A stretch of DNA of 64,000 nucleotides from Corynebacterium sp. p3-SID1241 (GCA_025144025.1 JALXWS010000004.1:142799-206798), one strand, 5' to 3'. Shown: positions 26,127 to 35,660, counted from the first letter of the stretch. Numbers and translations: made by a program. The notes: generated from the letters alone by a model not told the origin.

Positions 26127-27557
26127 GTGGCTGAAAAGAAGAAGATTTCCAACGTCCTGTCCTCCCGCTATGCCTCCGCAGAGCTGTCCAATATCTGGAG
26201 CCCGGAGCATAAAATCATCCTGGAGCGCAAGCTCTGGATCGCGGTCATGCGCGCCCAGAAGGACCTGGGCGTAGACATCCCCGCCAAGGCCATCGATGCC
26301 TACGAGGCCGTGGTGGAGGACGTGAACCTCGAGTCCATCGCGGAGCGCGAGCGCGTCACCCGCCACGATGTGAAGGCCCGCATCGAAGAATTCAATGCGC
26401 TGGCCGGCTACGAGCACATCCACAAGGGCATGACCAGCCGCGATCTCACCGAGAACGTGGAGCAGCTGCAGATCCATACCTCGCTGGAGATCATCCGCGA
26501 TAAGGCCATTGCCGTGGTCTCCCGCATCGGACGTCACGCCGCCGAGTACCAGTCCTTGGTCATGGCGGGCCGCTCCCACAACGTGGCCGCGCAGGCCACC
26601 ACGCTGGGCAAGCGCTTCGCTACGGCCGGCGATGAGATGCTGCTGGCCATCGAGCGCGTCGAAGACCTTCTTGCGCGCTACCCGCTGCGCGGCATCAAGG
26701 GCCCGATGGGCACCTCTCAGGACATGCTCGATCTCATGGGCGGCTCTGAGGACAAGCTCGCCTCCTTGGAGACCGCGATCGCGGATTACTTAGGCTTCCA
26801 CCGTATCTTTAATTCCGTGGGCCAGGTCTACCCGCGCTCGCTTGACTTTGACGCCATCTCCGCGCTGGTTGAGCTCGGCGCCGCCCCATCTTCGCTGGCT
26901 ACTACCATCCGCCTCATGGCTGGCAACGAGACCGTCACCGAGGGCTTCAAGGAGGGCCAGGTTGGCTCCTCTGCTATGCCGCATAAGATGAACGCCCGCT
27001 CCTGCGAGCGCGTCGGCGGCCTGCAAGTCATTCTCCGGGGCTACCTCACCATGGCGGCAGACCTGGCGGGGCAGCAGTGGAACGAAGGTGATGTCTTCTG
27101 CTCCGTGGTCCGCCGCGTCGCGCTTCCCGATGCCTTCTTCGCCCTCGACGGCCAATTCGAAACCTTCCTCACCGTCCTCGACGAGTTCGGCGCCTTCCCG
27201 GCCATGATCGACCGCGAACTGGAGCGCTACCTGCCCTTCCTGGCCACCACCCGCATCCTCATGGCGGCTGTGCGCGCCGGCGTGGGCCGCGAGACCGCCC
27301 ACGAGGTCATCAAGGAAAACGCCGTGGCCGTCGCGCTCAATATGCGCGAAAACGGCGGAGAGCAGGACCTAGTCCAACGCCTCGCTGCCGATGACCGCCT
27401 GCCCATGGACGAGTCCGACCTCGAGGCCGCCCTAGCCGATAAGCACGCCTTCATCGGTGCCGCCGAGTCCCAGGTCAGCCAGGTCCTCAACCGCATCAAC
27501 GCACTAGTAGACGAGCACCCCAAGGCCGCGGCCTATACCCCGGGCGAGATCCTTTAA
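26127..27557 (+). CDS. purB: Adenylosuccinate lyase
   Basis: PurB removes fumarate from SAICAR and from adenylosuccinate, acting in both IMP and AMP synthesis. The 476 residues include the fumarate-lyase superfamily signature [16 protein letters not shown] (mobile catalytic-Ser loop), [13 protein letters not shown] and [14 protein letters not shown] with the catalytic His. The GTG at 26127 begins the product ([17 protein letters not shown]). A large inverted repeat lies between this gene and purC. Confidence 0.95.
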   Translation: MAEKKKISNVLSSRYASAELSNIWSPEHKIILERKLWIAVMRAQKDLGVDIPAKAIDAYEAVVEDVNLESIAERERVTRHDVKARIEEFNALAGYEHIHKGMTSRDLTENVEQLQIHTSLEIIRDKAIAVVSRIGRHAAEYQSLVMAGRSHNVAAQATTLGKRFATAGDEMLLAIERVEDLLARYPLRGIKGPMGTSQDMLDLMGGSEDKLASLETAIADYLGFHRIFNSVGQVYPRSLDFDAISALVELGAAPSSLATTIRLMAGNETVTEGFKEGQVGSSAMPHKMNARSCERVGGLQVILRGYLTMAADLAGQQWNEGDVFCSVVRRVALPDAFFALDGQFETFLTVLDEFGAFPAMIDRELERYLPFLATTRILMAAVRAGVGRETAHEVIKENAVAVALNMRENGGEQDLVQRLAADDRLPMDESDLEAALADKHAFIGAAESQVSQVLNRINALVDEHPKAAAYTPGEIL

Positions 27558-27627
27558 AACGAGCCGCGCAGGGCGTCTTCCTGTCGCGGTATTCCTTTCT
27601 CTTCGCAGCGCGCCTTCCTTTTTCGTA

Positions 27628-27683
27628 TTTCGATCAAATAAGCTCCGAATCCCGCGCGGATTTCGGGGCTTATTTGATCGAAA
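27628..27683 (+). repeat. Long inverted repeat between purB and purC
   Basis: Arms of 22 nt, TTTCGATCAAATAAGCTCCG... (27628-27649) and its complement (27662-27683), match at all positions except one, which is a U-G wobble in plus-strand RNA. The loop of 11-12 nt contains a further TCC/GGA pairing, so the whole can form one hairpin of about 25 bp. No T-run follows, which is not typical of an intrinsic terminator. It ends 22 bp before the purC -10. Confidence 0.85.
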
Positions 27684-27705
27684 CGTGCTCGCTACCCCTG
27701 AGCGC

Positions 27706-27711
27706 TAGAAT
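27706..27711 (+). promoter_or_regulatory. -10 element of purC (leaderless)
   Basis: TAGAAT ends 7 nt before the purC ATG at 27719. Confidence 0.55.
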
Positions 27712-27718
27712 GAAAGTC

Positions 27719-28612
27719 ATGCGTCCTGAGCTTTCTTCTTATACCCATCTTGCCTCCGGCAAGGTCCGCGATATCTACGATGTAGACGAGAACACCCTGC
27801 TGATGGTGGTCTCGGACCGCATCTCCGCCTACGACCACGCCTTAGAGCCGGCCATCTCAGACAAAGGCCGCGTGCTGACCGCGACCTCGAAGTTCTTCTT
27901 CGACTCCATCGATTTCCCCAACCACCTAGCCGGCCCGCTCGATGATGAGCGCATTCCCGCCGAGTGTCTCGGCCGCGCGATGGTGGTCAAGAAGCTGGAT
28001 ATGCTGCCGTTCGAATGCGTGGCCCGCGGTTTCCTCACCGGTTCTGGTCTGAAGGAGTACAAGGCCAATGGCACCGTGTGCGGCATCGAGCTGCCGGAGG
28101 GCCTCGTGGAGGCTTCCCGCCTGCCCGAGCCCATCTTCACCCCAGCCACCAAGGCAGAGCAGGGCGAGCACGATGAGAACGTCTCCTTCGATTACGTAGT
28201 TGACAAGCTGGGCACCGAGCGCGCCGAAGAGCTGCGCGCGGCCACTCTGCGCATCTATTCCAAAGCCGCTGCGCTGGCGGAGAAGAAGGGCATCATCCTC
28301 GCCGATAGCAAGTTCGAGTTCGGCCTAGACCAAGACGGCACCCTCGTGCTGGCCGATGAGGTCCTCACCCCAGATTCCTCCCGCTATTGGCCGGCCGATT
28401 CCTACGTGGAGGGCGAGGTCCAGCCGTCCTTCGACAAACAATACGTGCGCAATTGGCTGACTTCTGACGCCTCCGGGTGGGACCAAGCCGCCGACGGTAC
28501 TCCGCCGCAGCTGCCTGACGACGTCGTTTCCGCCACCCGCCTGCGCTACATTGAGGCCTATGAGCGGCTTTCCGGCGAGCGCTTTGCGGACTTCCTCTCG
28601 CCCGAGGCCTAG
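27719..28612 (+). CDS. purC: Phosphoribosylaminoimidazole-succinocarboxamide synthase
   Basis: PurC (SAICAR synthetase) condenses CAIR with aspartate, and PurB acts next. The 297-residue protein has [27 protein letters not shown] at the N-terminus, [17 protein letters not shown], and the signature [14 protein letters not shown]. The ATG at 27719 fits both the family start ([20 protein letters not shown]) and the -10 spacing; an upstream in-frame ATG at 27674 lies inside the inverted repeat. Confidence 0.95.
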   Translation: MRPELSSYTHLASGKVRDIYDVDENTLLMVVSDRISAYDHALEPAISDKGRVLTATSKFFFDSIDFPNHLAGPLDDERIPAECLGRAMVVKKLDMLPFECVARGFLTGSGLKEYKANGTVCGIELPEGLVEASRLPEPIFTPATKAEQGEHDENVSFDYVVDKLGTERAEELRAATLRIYSKAAALAEKKGIILADSKFEFGLDQDGTLVLADEVLTPDSSRYWPADSYVEGEVQPSFDKQYVRNWLTSDASGWDQAADGTPPQLPDDVVSATRLRYIEAYERLSGERFADFLSPEA

Positions 28613-28652
28613 CTCTCGCTCTACGGGCTTCCGCCCCGCGTGACGCCACGCG

Positions 28653-28658
28653 TACAGT
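28653..28658 (+). promoter_or_regulatory. -10 element of the oligopeptidase gene (leaderless)
   Basis: TACAGT ends 8 nt before the ATG at 28667. Confidence 0.45.
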
Positions 28659-28666
28659 GGGGCGGC

Positions 28667-30790
28667 ATGAGCAACGAGAATCTTTCCGCCCCCGTGGCCG
28701 CCGTACACCCCGTGACCCGTTCCTTCCACGGCCGTGAGTTCGTGGATAACTACGAGTGGCTGCGCGATAAGGAATCCCAGGAAACCCTGGATTACCTCAA
28801 CGCAGAAAATGATTACACCAAGGCGAAGACCGCGCACTTGGATGAGATGACGGAAAATATCTTCCAGGAGATTAAGTCCCGCATCAAGCAAACCGATATG
28901 TCCGTGCCTTCTCGCCGCGGCGATTACTGGTATTACGGCCGCACCGAGGAGGGCAAGAGCTACGGCTACTCCTGCCGCCTCCCGGTAGAGGAGGGGGCTG
29001 ACCCATGGACTGCCCCGGTCATCCCAGAGGAAGGCACCCCGGAAGGCGAGGAGATTATCCTCGACGCCAACGCGCTGGCGGAGGGCAAGGATTTCTTCGC
29101 CCTCGGCGCCGCCTCCATCTCTGATTCCGGCCGCTACCTGGCCTATTCCGTAGACTTCGCCGGCGACGAGCGCTTCGAGCTCTATATTAAGGACTTGGAA
29201 AGCGGCGCGCTTCTCGACGACCACCTCAAGGGCATCTTCTACGGCGCCACCTGGGCTGGCGACGGCTATATCTTTTACACGACCGTCGACGAGGCATGGC
29301 GCCCCGACGCCATCTGGCGCCATAAGGTCGGCACCGCGCAGTCCGAAGACGTGCAGGTGTTCAAGGAAGAAGACGAGCACTTCAACGTCGGCATCGGCAG
29401 CGCTCGCTCTGATAAATACCTCTTCCTTGGCGTGAGCTCCAAGGTGACTTCTGAGGTGTGGGTCCTCGAAGAAGACAACCCCGAGGGTGAATTCCGCCTG
29501 CTGTGGGAGCGCGAATCTGGCGTGGACTACGACGTCGATCACGCCGTCGTTAAGGGCGAGGACTACTGGATCGTCACCCACAACGCCACCGGCCCCAACT
29601 TCGAGGTGGGCTATACCAAGGCCGAAGGCGACCTGCCCGCTCTTCGGGATCTGCCCGCGCTCCTGCCTCATAAGGAAACCACCCGCATCGAGGGCGTGGA
29701 TACCTACCGCGACCAAATCGTGGTGGGTTACCGTCGCGGTGGCATCGGCCGCGCCGCCATCATGCGCGTGAACGACGGCTTTAGCGAATTCGAAGAGCTC
29801 AACTTCAATGAAGAACTCTTCACCGTGTCCGTATCCGGCAACCCCGAGTGGGACGCACCGGTGCTTCGCGTGAGCTACGTGTCTTTCACCCAGCCCTCCC
29901 AGCTCTTTGATTACCGCGTGGACACCGGCGAATTTACCCTGCTCAAGGAGCAGGAGGTTCCCGGCGGTTATAACCCGGATGACTACGTGGCCTACCGCCT
30001 GTGGACCACGGCTGCCGACGGCACCGATATCCCCGTATCCATTGTCCACCGCGCCGACCTCGACCGCACCCAGCCGAATCCGACCCTGCTCTACGGATAC
30101 GGCTCTTACGAGGTCAGCGTCGATCCGGCCTTCTCCGTTACCCGCCTGTCCCTCATGGATCGCGGCATGATCTTCGCCGTGGCCCATGTCCGCGGTGGCG
30201 GCGAGATGGGCCGTACTTGGTACGACGACGGCAAGATGCTCAATAAGAAAAACACCTTTACCGACTTCATCGATGTCGCCGATGATCTCATCGCTCGCGG
30301 TGTGACCACCGCGGATCAGATGGTGGCCGAGGGTGGTTCTGCTGGTGGAATGCTCATGGGCGCTGTTGCCAATATGGCTCCGGACCGGTTCACCGCTATC
30401 CAGGCCGTCGTGCCGTTCGTGGATCCGCTGACTTCCATCCTCATGCCGGAGCTTCCGCTCACGGTGCCTGAATGGGAGGAATGGGGCGACCCGTACCACG
30501 ATCCTGAGGTCTATGACTACATGAAGTCCTATTCGCCGTACGAGAATATCGAGGCCAAGGACTATCCGGACATCCTGGCTATTACCTCGCTTAACGACAC
30601 CCGCGTGCTCTATGTCGAACCGGCCAAGTGGATTGCCCAGCTGCGGGCGACGGCTACCGGCGGCGAATTCCTGCTCAAGACAGAAATGGCTGCAGGCCAC
30701 GGCGGAGTGTCTGGACGTTATGAAAAGTGGCGCCAAAACGCCTTCGAGTATGCGTGGACGATTAATAAGGCCACCGGTCTGGAGAAGTAA
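28667..30790 (+). CDS. ptrB: Oligopeptidase B (protease II, S9 family)
   Basis: This 707-residue serine peptidase of the prolyl oligopeptidase family is a cytosolic enzyme that in this subfamily cleaves peptides after basic residues. The N-terminal beta-propeller is followed by the alpha/beta-hydrolase domain with PTLLYGYGSYEVSVDP, VAHVRGGGEMGRTWYDDGK, nucleophile Ser in EGGSAGGMLMG, Asp in LNDTRVLYVEPAKW and His in AAGHGGVSGR. The typical S9A N-terminus (HPVTRSFHGREFVDNYEWLRD) supports the ATG at 28667 over a GTG at 28640. There is no signal peptide. Confidence 0.92.
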   Translation: MSNENLSAPVAAVHPVTRSFHGREFVDNYEWLRDKESQETLDYLNAENDYTKAKTAHLDEMTENIFQEIKSRIKQTDMSVPSRRGDYWYYGRTEEGKSYGYSCRLPVEEGADPWTAPVIPEEGTPEGEEIILDANALAEGKDFFALGAASISDSGRYLAYSVDFAGDERFELYIKDLESGALLDDHLKGIFYGATWAGDGYIFYTTVDEAWRPDAIWRHKVGTAQSEDVQVFKEEDEHFNVGIGSARSDKYLFLGVSSKVTSEVWVLEEDNPEGEFRLLWERESGVDYDVDHAVVKGEDYWIVTHNATGPNFEVGYTKAEGDLPALRDLPALLPHKETTRIEGVDTYRDQIVVGYRRGGIGRAAIMRVNDGFSEFEELNFNEELFTVSVSGNPEWDAPVLRVSYVSFTQPSQLFDYRVDTGEFTLLKEQEVPGGYNPDDYVAYRLWTTAADGTDIPVSIVHRADLDRTQPNPTLLYGYGSYEVSVDPAFSVTRLSLMDRGMIFAVAHVRGGGEMGRTWYDDGKMLNKKNTFTDFIDVADDLIARGVTTADQMVAEGGSAGGMLMGAVANMAPDRFTAIQAVVPFVDPLTSILMPELPLTVPEWEEWGDPYHDPEVYDYMKSYSPYENIEAKDYPDILAITSLNDTRVLYVEPAKWIAQLRATATGGEFLLKTEMAAGHGGVSGRYEKWRQNAFEYAWTINKATGLEK

Positions 30791-30833
30791 AACCCGGATA
30801 GGGGGCCAACGCGCGAATCCTGAATTCCTGTGC

Positions 30834-30839
30834 GATAAT
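30834..30839 (+). promoter_or_regulatory. Extended -10 of the DUF2334 gene (leaderless)
   Basis: TGC-GATAAT is an extended -10 whose hexamer ends 7 nt before the ATG at 30847. Confidence 0.55.
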
Positions 30840-30846
30840 TTTTCTT

Positions 30847-31530
30847 ATGAATGGCCACCTTCTGGTATCTATCTCCAGCATCTTTGATGACACGCGGAAG
30901 CAGGCTAGCCGGCTCCTCTCGATCCTTGATCGAGAGGAGATTCCTGTTTCCCTGCTGATTGCCCCGCATATCGACGGCAACTGGCACCTTGCCAAAGACA
31001 AAGACACCAAAAGCTGGCTTCGAGACCAAGCCGATGGTGGCCGCATTCTCATCCTCAATGGTTTCGACCGCTCGGTGCAAGGCCGCCGGGCAGAGTTCGC
31101 GAATCTCGACTCCCACGAGGCAAAGCTCCGACTCGCGGGTGCTACCCGCCAGATGGCCAAGATCGGCTTCGAACCCACAATCTTCGCCCCACCGCGCTGG
31201 CGCATGTCTCCGGGTACCTTGCAGGTATTGCCGCAGTTCAAATTTGAGGTAGCAGCCTCCACCCGCGGCATTTTGCAGATTAATACCGGCAAGTTCCATC
31301 AGGCCCGCAACTTGTCTTTTGGCGAGGGCTTTGGTTCTGCCAAATGGTGGCGCAAGAACATCATCCGCGCCGCCGAGCGCTCTGCCCAGCGTGGCAATAC
31401 TGTTCGCCTGTCGGTTTCTGGCCGCAACCTGGATGACCGCAAGGTCATCCATGACTTCGTCAAGGCCGCTGAACGAGCCATCAACGCCGGTGCTACCCCT
31501 GCCGATTATGGCGCATTTCTTCCAAACTAA
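30847..31530 (+). CDS. DUF2334-type polysaccharide deacetylase-like protein
   Basis: The 227-residue protein resembles the DUF2334 branch of the NodB/polysaccharide-deacetylase fold: an N-terminal strand (LLVSISSIFDDT), then RLLSILDREEIPVSLLIAPHIDG, and PTIFAPPRWRMSPGTLQVL with a Pro-Arg-Trp segment common in that group. The usual metal-binding HxxxH is not obvious, so activity is uncertain. No signal peptide is visible. It stands alone with its own leaderless promoter and is convergent with the nuclease gene. Confidence 0.65.
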   Translation: MNGHLLVSISSIFDDTRKQASRLLSILDREEIPVSLLIAPHIDGNWHLAKDKDTKSWLRDQADGGRILILNGFDRSVQGRRAEFANLDSHEAKLRLAGATRQMAKIGFEPTIFAPPRWRMSPGTLQVLPQFKFEVAASTRGILQINTGKFHQARNLSFGEGFGSAKWWRKNIIRAAERSAQRGNTVRLSVSGRNLDDRKVIHDFVKAAERAINAGATPADYGAFLPN

Positions 31531-31536
31531 TCTGAG

Positions 31537-31570
31537 CCTCCCTCATTAAACGGCAGTATTTAGAGGGAGG
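31537..31570 (+). terminator. Hairpin after the DUF2334 gene
   Basis: CCTCCCTC (31537-31544) pairs with GAGGGAGG (31563-31570), with inner TAAA/TTTA pairing. The sequence after it is only moderately T-rich. Confidence 0.55.
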
Positions 31571-31590
31571 ATTCCCTTTGGACATGCCGT

Positions 31591-31666
31591 TTTCACGACT
31601 TTCGTCCATCTAAACCACCAAAACCGTCGACGGAAATGGGATTTTAGATGAACGAAAATCGTGAAA
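31591..31666 (-). repeat. Long inverted repeat downstream of the nuclease gene
   Basis: Two 24-nt arms (31591-31614 and 31643-31666) start with TTTCACGA and end with TCGTGAAA. They match at 22 of 24 positions. Both exceptions are C-A on the plus strand but G-U in minus-strand RNA, so the minus transcript pairs fully. The 28-nt loop contains the perfect palindrome CCGTCGACGG. It lies beyond the terminator of the minus-strand nuclease gene. Confidence 0.85.
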
Positions 31667-31678
31667 TAGCAAAATTAA

Positions 31679-31718
31679 GACCCCGTTCGCTCCGGACTGA
31701 TCCAAAGCGAACGGGGTC
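31679..31718 (-). terminator. Terminator of the nuclease gene
   Basis: A perfect 13-bp stem GACCCCGTTCGCT/AGCGAACGGGGTC with a 14-nt loop is followed on the minus strand by TTAATTTTG. It lies 15 bp past the nuclease stop codon. Confidence 0.85.
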
Positions 31719-31733
31719 AGGGTAGGTAGGCGT

Positions 31734-34457
31734 TTAGCGCTGCAGGCTAGTGATGAAGTTCTTTACTTCCTTCGGCAGAATGGCCCAGATTGGGGCCGGG
31801 ATGGCCTTTTGAAGGTTGCCGGTTACAGCGAGGAAACCGGGGATAGCGACGAGGCCGGCGATGGCCGCGATGGCAGCAGCGACACCGGCACCGACGGAGC
31901 TAGTGCTGGAGCTAGAGCCAGAGCCGGTGCCAGGCTTACCTGGCTCATCGGAAGGCTCGTCCGCAGGATCGTCTGGCTCGCCGGCGGAGTCGTCCGCGCC
32001 GAGGGTGAAGCCGACCTTGACCGGATCGTGGTCGGAGGCGCGGAACGGGGAATCATCGTAGAAGTCCACCATGTTGTAATTGCGGCGGGAATATTCAAAG
32101 GCGACGGGTTCATCGGCATTGATGTTCCAGACTTGGGCGTCGTCAAGCGTGCCGGTGGCAACCTTATTAGCCAGCACGTGGTCGAGGGTGCCGAGCAGGC
32201 CGGAGAACTGGTAGGAGGGGTCAGCCTCGTACTTTTCGGCGGGGACAGTGAAGCCGTCGTTGCGGAAGACATCGAGCGCGGTCTCGTGGGTGTAGGTATT
32301 GAAATCACCCAGGGCGAAAAGCGGCTTATCCTTCCAGTCTTCCTGCTTCTTCAGGGCATCGAGTACGGCCTGCGCCTGTGCGTTGCGAACGTTCGGGTTA
32401 TTGCCCTGGCCGTCGCCGGAATCGGCGTCGCCCTTGGCCACCGAGCCCTTGGACTTGAAGTGGTTGGCCACGGCAACGAAGGATTCCTCGCCCTCCTTTA
32501 GCGGCTGGAACTCTTGGGCGAGTGGCTCGCGGGCGGTGCCGGTGAAGCGATCGTCTTGGAAGATGCGGGATTCGCCGACGGGCTTGACCACATCCTTGTG
32601 GTAGATGAACGCGGTGCGGATGACGTCCGGGGAGTCCGGTACGGCGTCCTCGGAAGGAGAGGGGACGAAGGCCCACTTCTCGGAGCCGGTGGCCTCGTTG
32701 AGCTTTTCCGTCAGGCGCTTGAGCGCCTTGTCGCGTTGGGCGAAGTCACCGGTGACGGCGTAGCCATCTTCGATTTCGGAAAGGCCGATGACATCGGCAT
32801 CGAGGCCGTTGATGGCGGCAACGATCTTGCGCTCCTGGTCTTCCAGGGCCGACTGGGTATAGGCGCCGCGTGTCTTGCCGCGGTTGACGGTAACCTTATT
32901 GCCCTCGCGGTCGGTGTAGGCGCTACCGCCGAATTCCTCACCCAGGGAGGTGAAGTAGTTCAGCACGTTGAAGGCGCCGATGGTGTACTCGCCCTTGACG
33001 TCATCGATGGCGTGTAGCTCGGCCTCGCGGGAGTCCTCCCAAGAGATGGGCAGGTCTGCGCCCTTGGTGTTGCCGGTGACTGGGGTGGTGGGTTGGAAGC
33101 GCCACTGCTCATGAGAGAAGCCCACGATGACGGGGTGTTGGAAAGTCACGGTATCGGTGGTGCGCAGGGACTTGATGGTTTGGGCATCATCCTGGGCGAT
33201 GTACGGCAGCGGGGTATTCTGGTCGGTTTTTAGATAGTCGCGGGTGCGGCCATCGTCCAGGGTGACCAACTTATCGGCGTTGTCCTTGGTCAGCTTCTGA
33301 ATATCGGAGTTGGGATCCGTGGAGGGCGAGAAGATATCGGAAGGCTGACGGAGGGCTTCCTTGCCGGGGGCGAGTCCGACCTCGCCGTACTGGTTGAGCG
33401 AGTAGTTATTGGTCACGGTGTGCTCGCCGGGCTGGATGAGCATGTGCTCGAAGGACTCGCGGGCCTCGTTGCCATCGGGAAGCTGATCCACCTTGAGTGG
33501 GGTGACCTTCTCCAGCGGGGTTTCGAGCTGCGTGACCGTGGAGGCGGTGAGCTGGGTGGAGCCATAGAACTCGGAGACCTTGCCGGTGACCCCGACGGAA
33601 TCCTCAAGGGCCGGGTACTGGTCGGCCGGCTTATCGCCCATGTAGACAAAGATGGCCTGGGAGGCGTCGGTGGACTCGGCGCCGGTGCCACCAGTCTGGA
33701 TGGTAAAGCCATTAAGGCCGCCTTCGGTCCACACGCCGGTGACGACGCCCTCGGTGGCAACGGTCTGGCCCTTGAGCGGGGATTCGGCGCCGGTGCCCTG
33801 GATATCCGCGATGGCGGTGATTCCCTCGGGGGCAGGCTGCTCGGGTTCGGCCGGATTCTCAGGCTGCGGGGCAGGGGCCTCGTTACCGGTGTTGGTTGGG
33901 GTGGGTTCGCCGATAGTGAAGTCGGCGGCGTTGTCATCGGTATCGGCGCCCTCGGCGTCGCGGGAGGCGGACTTGGCATTGGACAGGCCCGCGGCGGCGG
34001 TGCCTTCCTTGAGGGAGGCGGCGTCGTAGCCGATGGCATCGATGGGGGTACCGGTGGCGTCGGCAAGCTGCACGGAGCCCTTAGAACCGGACATGTTGAG
34101 GCTGCCCTCGGCGTCTGGGGCAGGCAGGGCATCGCCCGCGCCATTGCCGGCCGCGCCCTGCACCAGGAAGTGGCCGTGCGGGGCAATGGTGCCGGAAAGC
34201 TCCACCTTGCCCCCGGTATTGCCGGAGGCGGAGAAATACTCCACGGTGTAGCCGGTCAGGTCAATCGGGACATCGGTGGGGTTATAGAGCTCGATGAAGT
34301 CATGGGTGAAGGCAGCGCCCTTATTGCCGCCTCCTCCGTAGACTTCGGAGATGACGGCAGCGGAGCCATCGATTGCGGCCGTGGCAGTAGGCACGGCAAG
34401 GGCAGCAGAGGACAAAGCGGTGGCAAGTGCCAGCGCACCCAAGCGACGAGAAGACAT
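31734..34457 (-). CDS. Secreted nuclease (ExeM/NucH type) with lamin-tail domain
   Basis: The 907-residue exported protein has a signal peptide (residues 1-28, ending PTATA), a lamin-tail-like domain (AVISEVYGGGGNKGAAFTHDFIELYNPT), an OB-like region with repeated TV/VTG segments, and an endonuclease/exonuclease/phosphatase domain: YTIGAFNVLNYFTS, DVIGLSEIEDG, VANHFKSKGS, ALGDFNTYTHE and ASDHDPVKV carry the catalytic Asn/Glu/His/Asp set. A Ser/Glu-rich spacer and hydrophobic segment near the C-terminus may anchor it. It could scavenge phosphate from external DNA, as proposed for nucH of C. glutamicum. ATG 34457 has AAGG about 10 nt upstream. Confidence 0.88.
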   Translation of the reverse strand: MSSRRLGALALATALSSAALAVPTATAAIDGSAAVISEVYGGGGNKGAAFTHDFIELYNPTDVPIDLTGYTVEYFSASGNTGGKVELSGTIAPHGHFLVQGAAGNGAGDALPAPDAEGSLNMSGSKGSVQLADATGTPIDAIGYDAASLKEGTAAAGLSNAKSASRDAEGADTDDNAADFTIGEPTPTNTGNEAPAPQPENPAEPEQPAPEGITAIADIQGTGAESPLKGQTVATEGVVTGVWTEGGLNGFTIQTGGTGAESTDASQAIFVYMGDKPADQYPALEDSVGVTGKVSEFYGSTQLTASTVTQLETPLEKVTPLKVDQLPDGNEARESFEHMLIQPGEHTVTNNYSLNQYGEVGLAPGKEALRQPSDIFSPSTDPNSDIQKLTKDNADKLVTLDDGRTRDYLKTDQNTPLPYIAQDDAQTIKSLRTTDTVTFQHPVIVGFSHEQWRFQPTTPVTGNTKGADLPISWEDSREAELHAIDDVKGEYTIGAFNVLNYFTSLGEEFGGSAYTDREGNKVTVNRGKTRGAYTQSALEDQERKIVAAINGLDADVIGLSEIEDGYAVTGDFAQRDKALKRLTEKLNEATGSEKWAFVPSPSEDAVPDSPDVIRTAFIYHKDVVKPVGESRIFQDDRFTGTAREPLAQEFQPLKEGEESFVAVANHFKSKGSVAKGDADSGDGQGNNPNVRNAQAQAVLDALKKQEDWKDKPLFALGDFNTYTHETALDVFRNDGFTVPAEKYEADPSYQFSGLLGTLDHVLANKVATGTLDDAQVWNINADEPVAFEYSRRNYNMVDFYDDSPFRASDHDPVKVGFTLGADDSAGEPDDPADEPSDEPGKPGTGSGSSSSTSSVGAGVAAAIAAIAGLVAIPGFLAVTGNLQKAIPAPIWAILPKEVKNFITSLQR

Positions 34458-34733
34458 AGATTCAACCTTAAAAAGAGAGGGCAGTTGCTTGCCCTTTAGT
34501 TGTAGGACACTCTGCGCAGCGGTGGGCTGTGCCGTGTCTGCATGAGCTCGGGTGAGCTGCGGATGAAATCTAAAAGCCGCCAAGAATTTCCCCAAGCGTT
34601 GACTGCGGTTCATACGGAGTTTTCTTTACTGGGGTGAAACCCACACTGCGGGGGTGAGTCTAGGTAAAAGGCGGGGGTGCCAACTAAACTAAGCCGCGCA
34701 GACCAAAGCCCCATACAGTAAGGCAAATATTTC
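34458..34733. other. Intergenic control region, nuclease gene / purS
   Basis: The 276-bp gap holds, on the nuclease side, a small hairpin GGGCAG/TTGCCC (about 34480-34495) in its likely leader. There is also a loose series TGAG, TGAG, TGAA at 34543, 34553 and 34564, with 10-11-bp steps like OmpR-family sites. On the purS side TACAGT (34714-34719) is a plausible -10 giving a leader of about 8 nt. I see no gene in it. Confidence 0.4.
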
Positions 34734-34976
34734 ATGGCTCGTGTAGTTGTCAATGTCATGCCCAAGGCGGAGATTCTGGATCCGCAGGGCCAAGCCGTCG
34801 TCCGCGCGCTGGGTCGCATCGGGGTATCCGGTGTGAGCGATGTGCGCCAGGGAAAGCGCTTCGAGCTCGAGGTCGATGACTCCGTCACCGCAGATGACCT
34901 AGATAAGGTGGCCGCCACGCTGCTGGCCAATACCGTCATCGAGGACTACGAGGTTGTTGGGCTGGAGGTCAAGTAA
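34734..34976 (+). CDS. purS: FGAM synthase subunit PurS
   Basis: PurS is the small dimeric subunit that links PurQ and PurL in the three-part formylglycinamidine ribonucleotide synthase. The 80-residue sequence has the family pattern VVVNVMPKAEILDPQGQAV, RQGKRFELEVDDS and LANTVIEDYEV. The stop codon is followed directly by the GTG of purQ. Confidence 0.95.
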   Translation: MARVVVNVMPKAEILDPQGQAVVRALGRIGVSGVSDVRQGKRFELEVDDSVTADDLDKVAATLLANTVIEDYEVVGLEVK

Positions 34977-35660
34977 GTGGCCGGAACAATCGGAGTAATC
35001 ACTTTCCCCGGAACCCTGGATGATGTGGATGCCGCTCGCGCAGCCCGCACCGCCGGCGCAGAGGTGAAAAACCTTTGGCACGCAGATACCGATCTGCACG
35101 GCGTGGATGCGGTAGTAGTGCCGGGCGGTTTTTCTTATGGTGACTACCTGCGCTCGGGTGCCATTTCCGCGCTCGCGCCGGTGATGCAGTCCGTCATTGA
35201 TCGTGCTAAGCAAGGCATGCCGGTGCTCGGCATTTGCAATGGCTTCCAGATCCTTACTGAGGCGGGCCTGCTGCCAGGCGCGCTGACCCGCAATAAGGGA
35301 CTGCACTTCCACTGCACCGATACCTACCTAGAGGTGGCCAATTCCACCACCGCATGGACCAGCGAGTTTGAGCAGGGCCAGAAGATCCTGGTGCCGGCCA
35401 AGCACGGCGAGGGCCGCTTCCAGGCTGGTGATGATGATATCGCCCGCATCGAGGGCGAGGGCCGCGTGGTTTTCCGCTATACCGATAATTACAACGGTTC
35501 CGTCAACGGCATTGCCGGTGTCAGCGATGAGTCCGGCCGCATTGTGGGCCTCATGCCGCACCCCGAGCACGCCATCGATACGCTAACCGGCCCATCCACC
35601 GACGGACTGGGACTTTTCGTATCCGCCATCAAGGCCGTCGCCCAGGCGCCGGCGGTTTAA
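34977..35660 (+). CDS. purQ: FGAM synthase subunit PurQ (glutaminase)
   Basis: PurQ is a class I glutamine amidotransferase that supplies ammonia to PurL. It has the nucleophile Cys in [11 protein letters not shown] and the His/Glu pair in [10 protein letters not shown]. The GTG start immediately follows the purS stop, and purL begins 13 bp after its end, so purSQL form one operon. Confidence 0.95.
   Translation: MAGTIGVITFPGTLDDVDAARAARTAGAEVKNLWHADTDLHGVDAVVVPGGFSYGDYLRSGAISALAPVMQSVIDRAKQGMPVLGICNGFQILTEAGLLPGALTRNKGLHFHCTDTYLEVANSTTAWTSEFEQGQKILVPAKHGEGRFQAGDDDIARIEGEGRVVFRYTDNYNGSVNGIAGVSDESGRIVGLMPHPEHAIDTLTGPSTDGLGLFVSAIKAVAQAPAV

Noticed and set aside
28325-30736. An 803-codon open frame antisense to the oligopeptidase gene
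   Set aside because: It is a G+C-driven shadow: no family resemblance, no ribosome binding site, and the sense frame holds intact S9 catalytic motifs.
33420-34499. A 359-codon open frame antisense to the nuclease gene
   Set aside because: Gly/Val-rich mirror of the signal peptide and LTD region, without a start signal.
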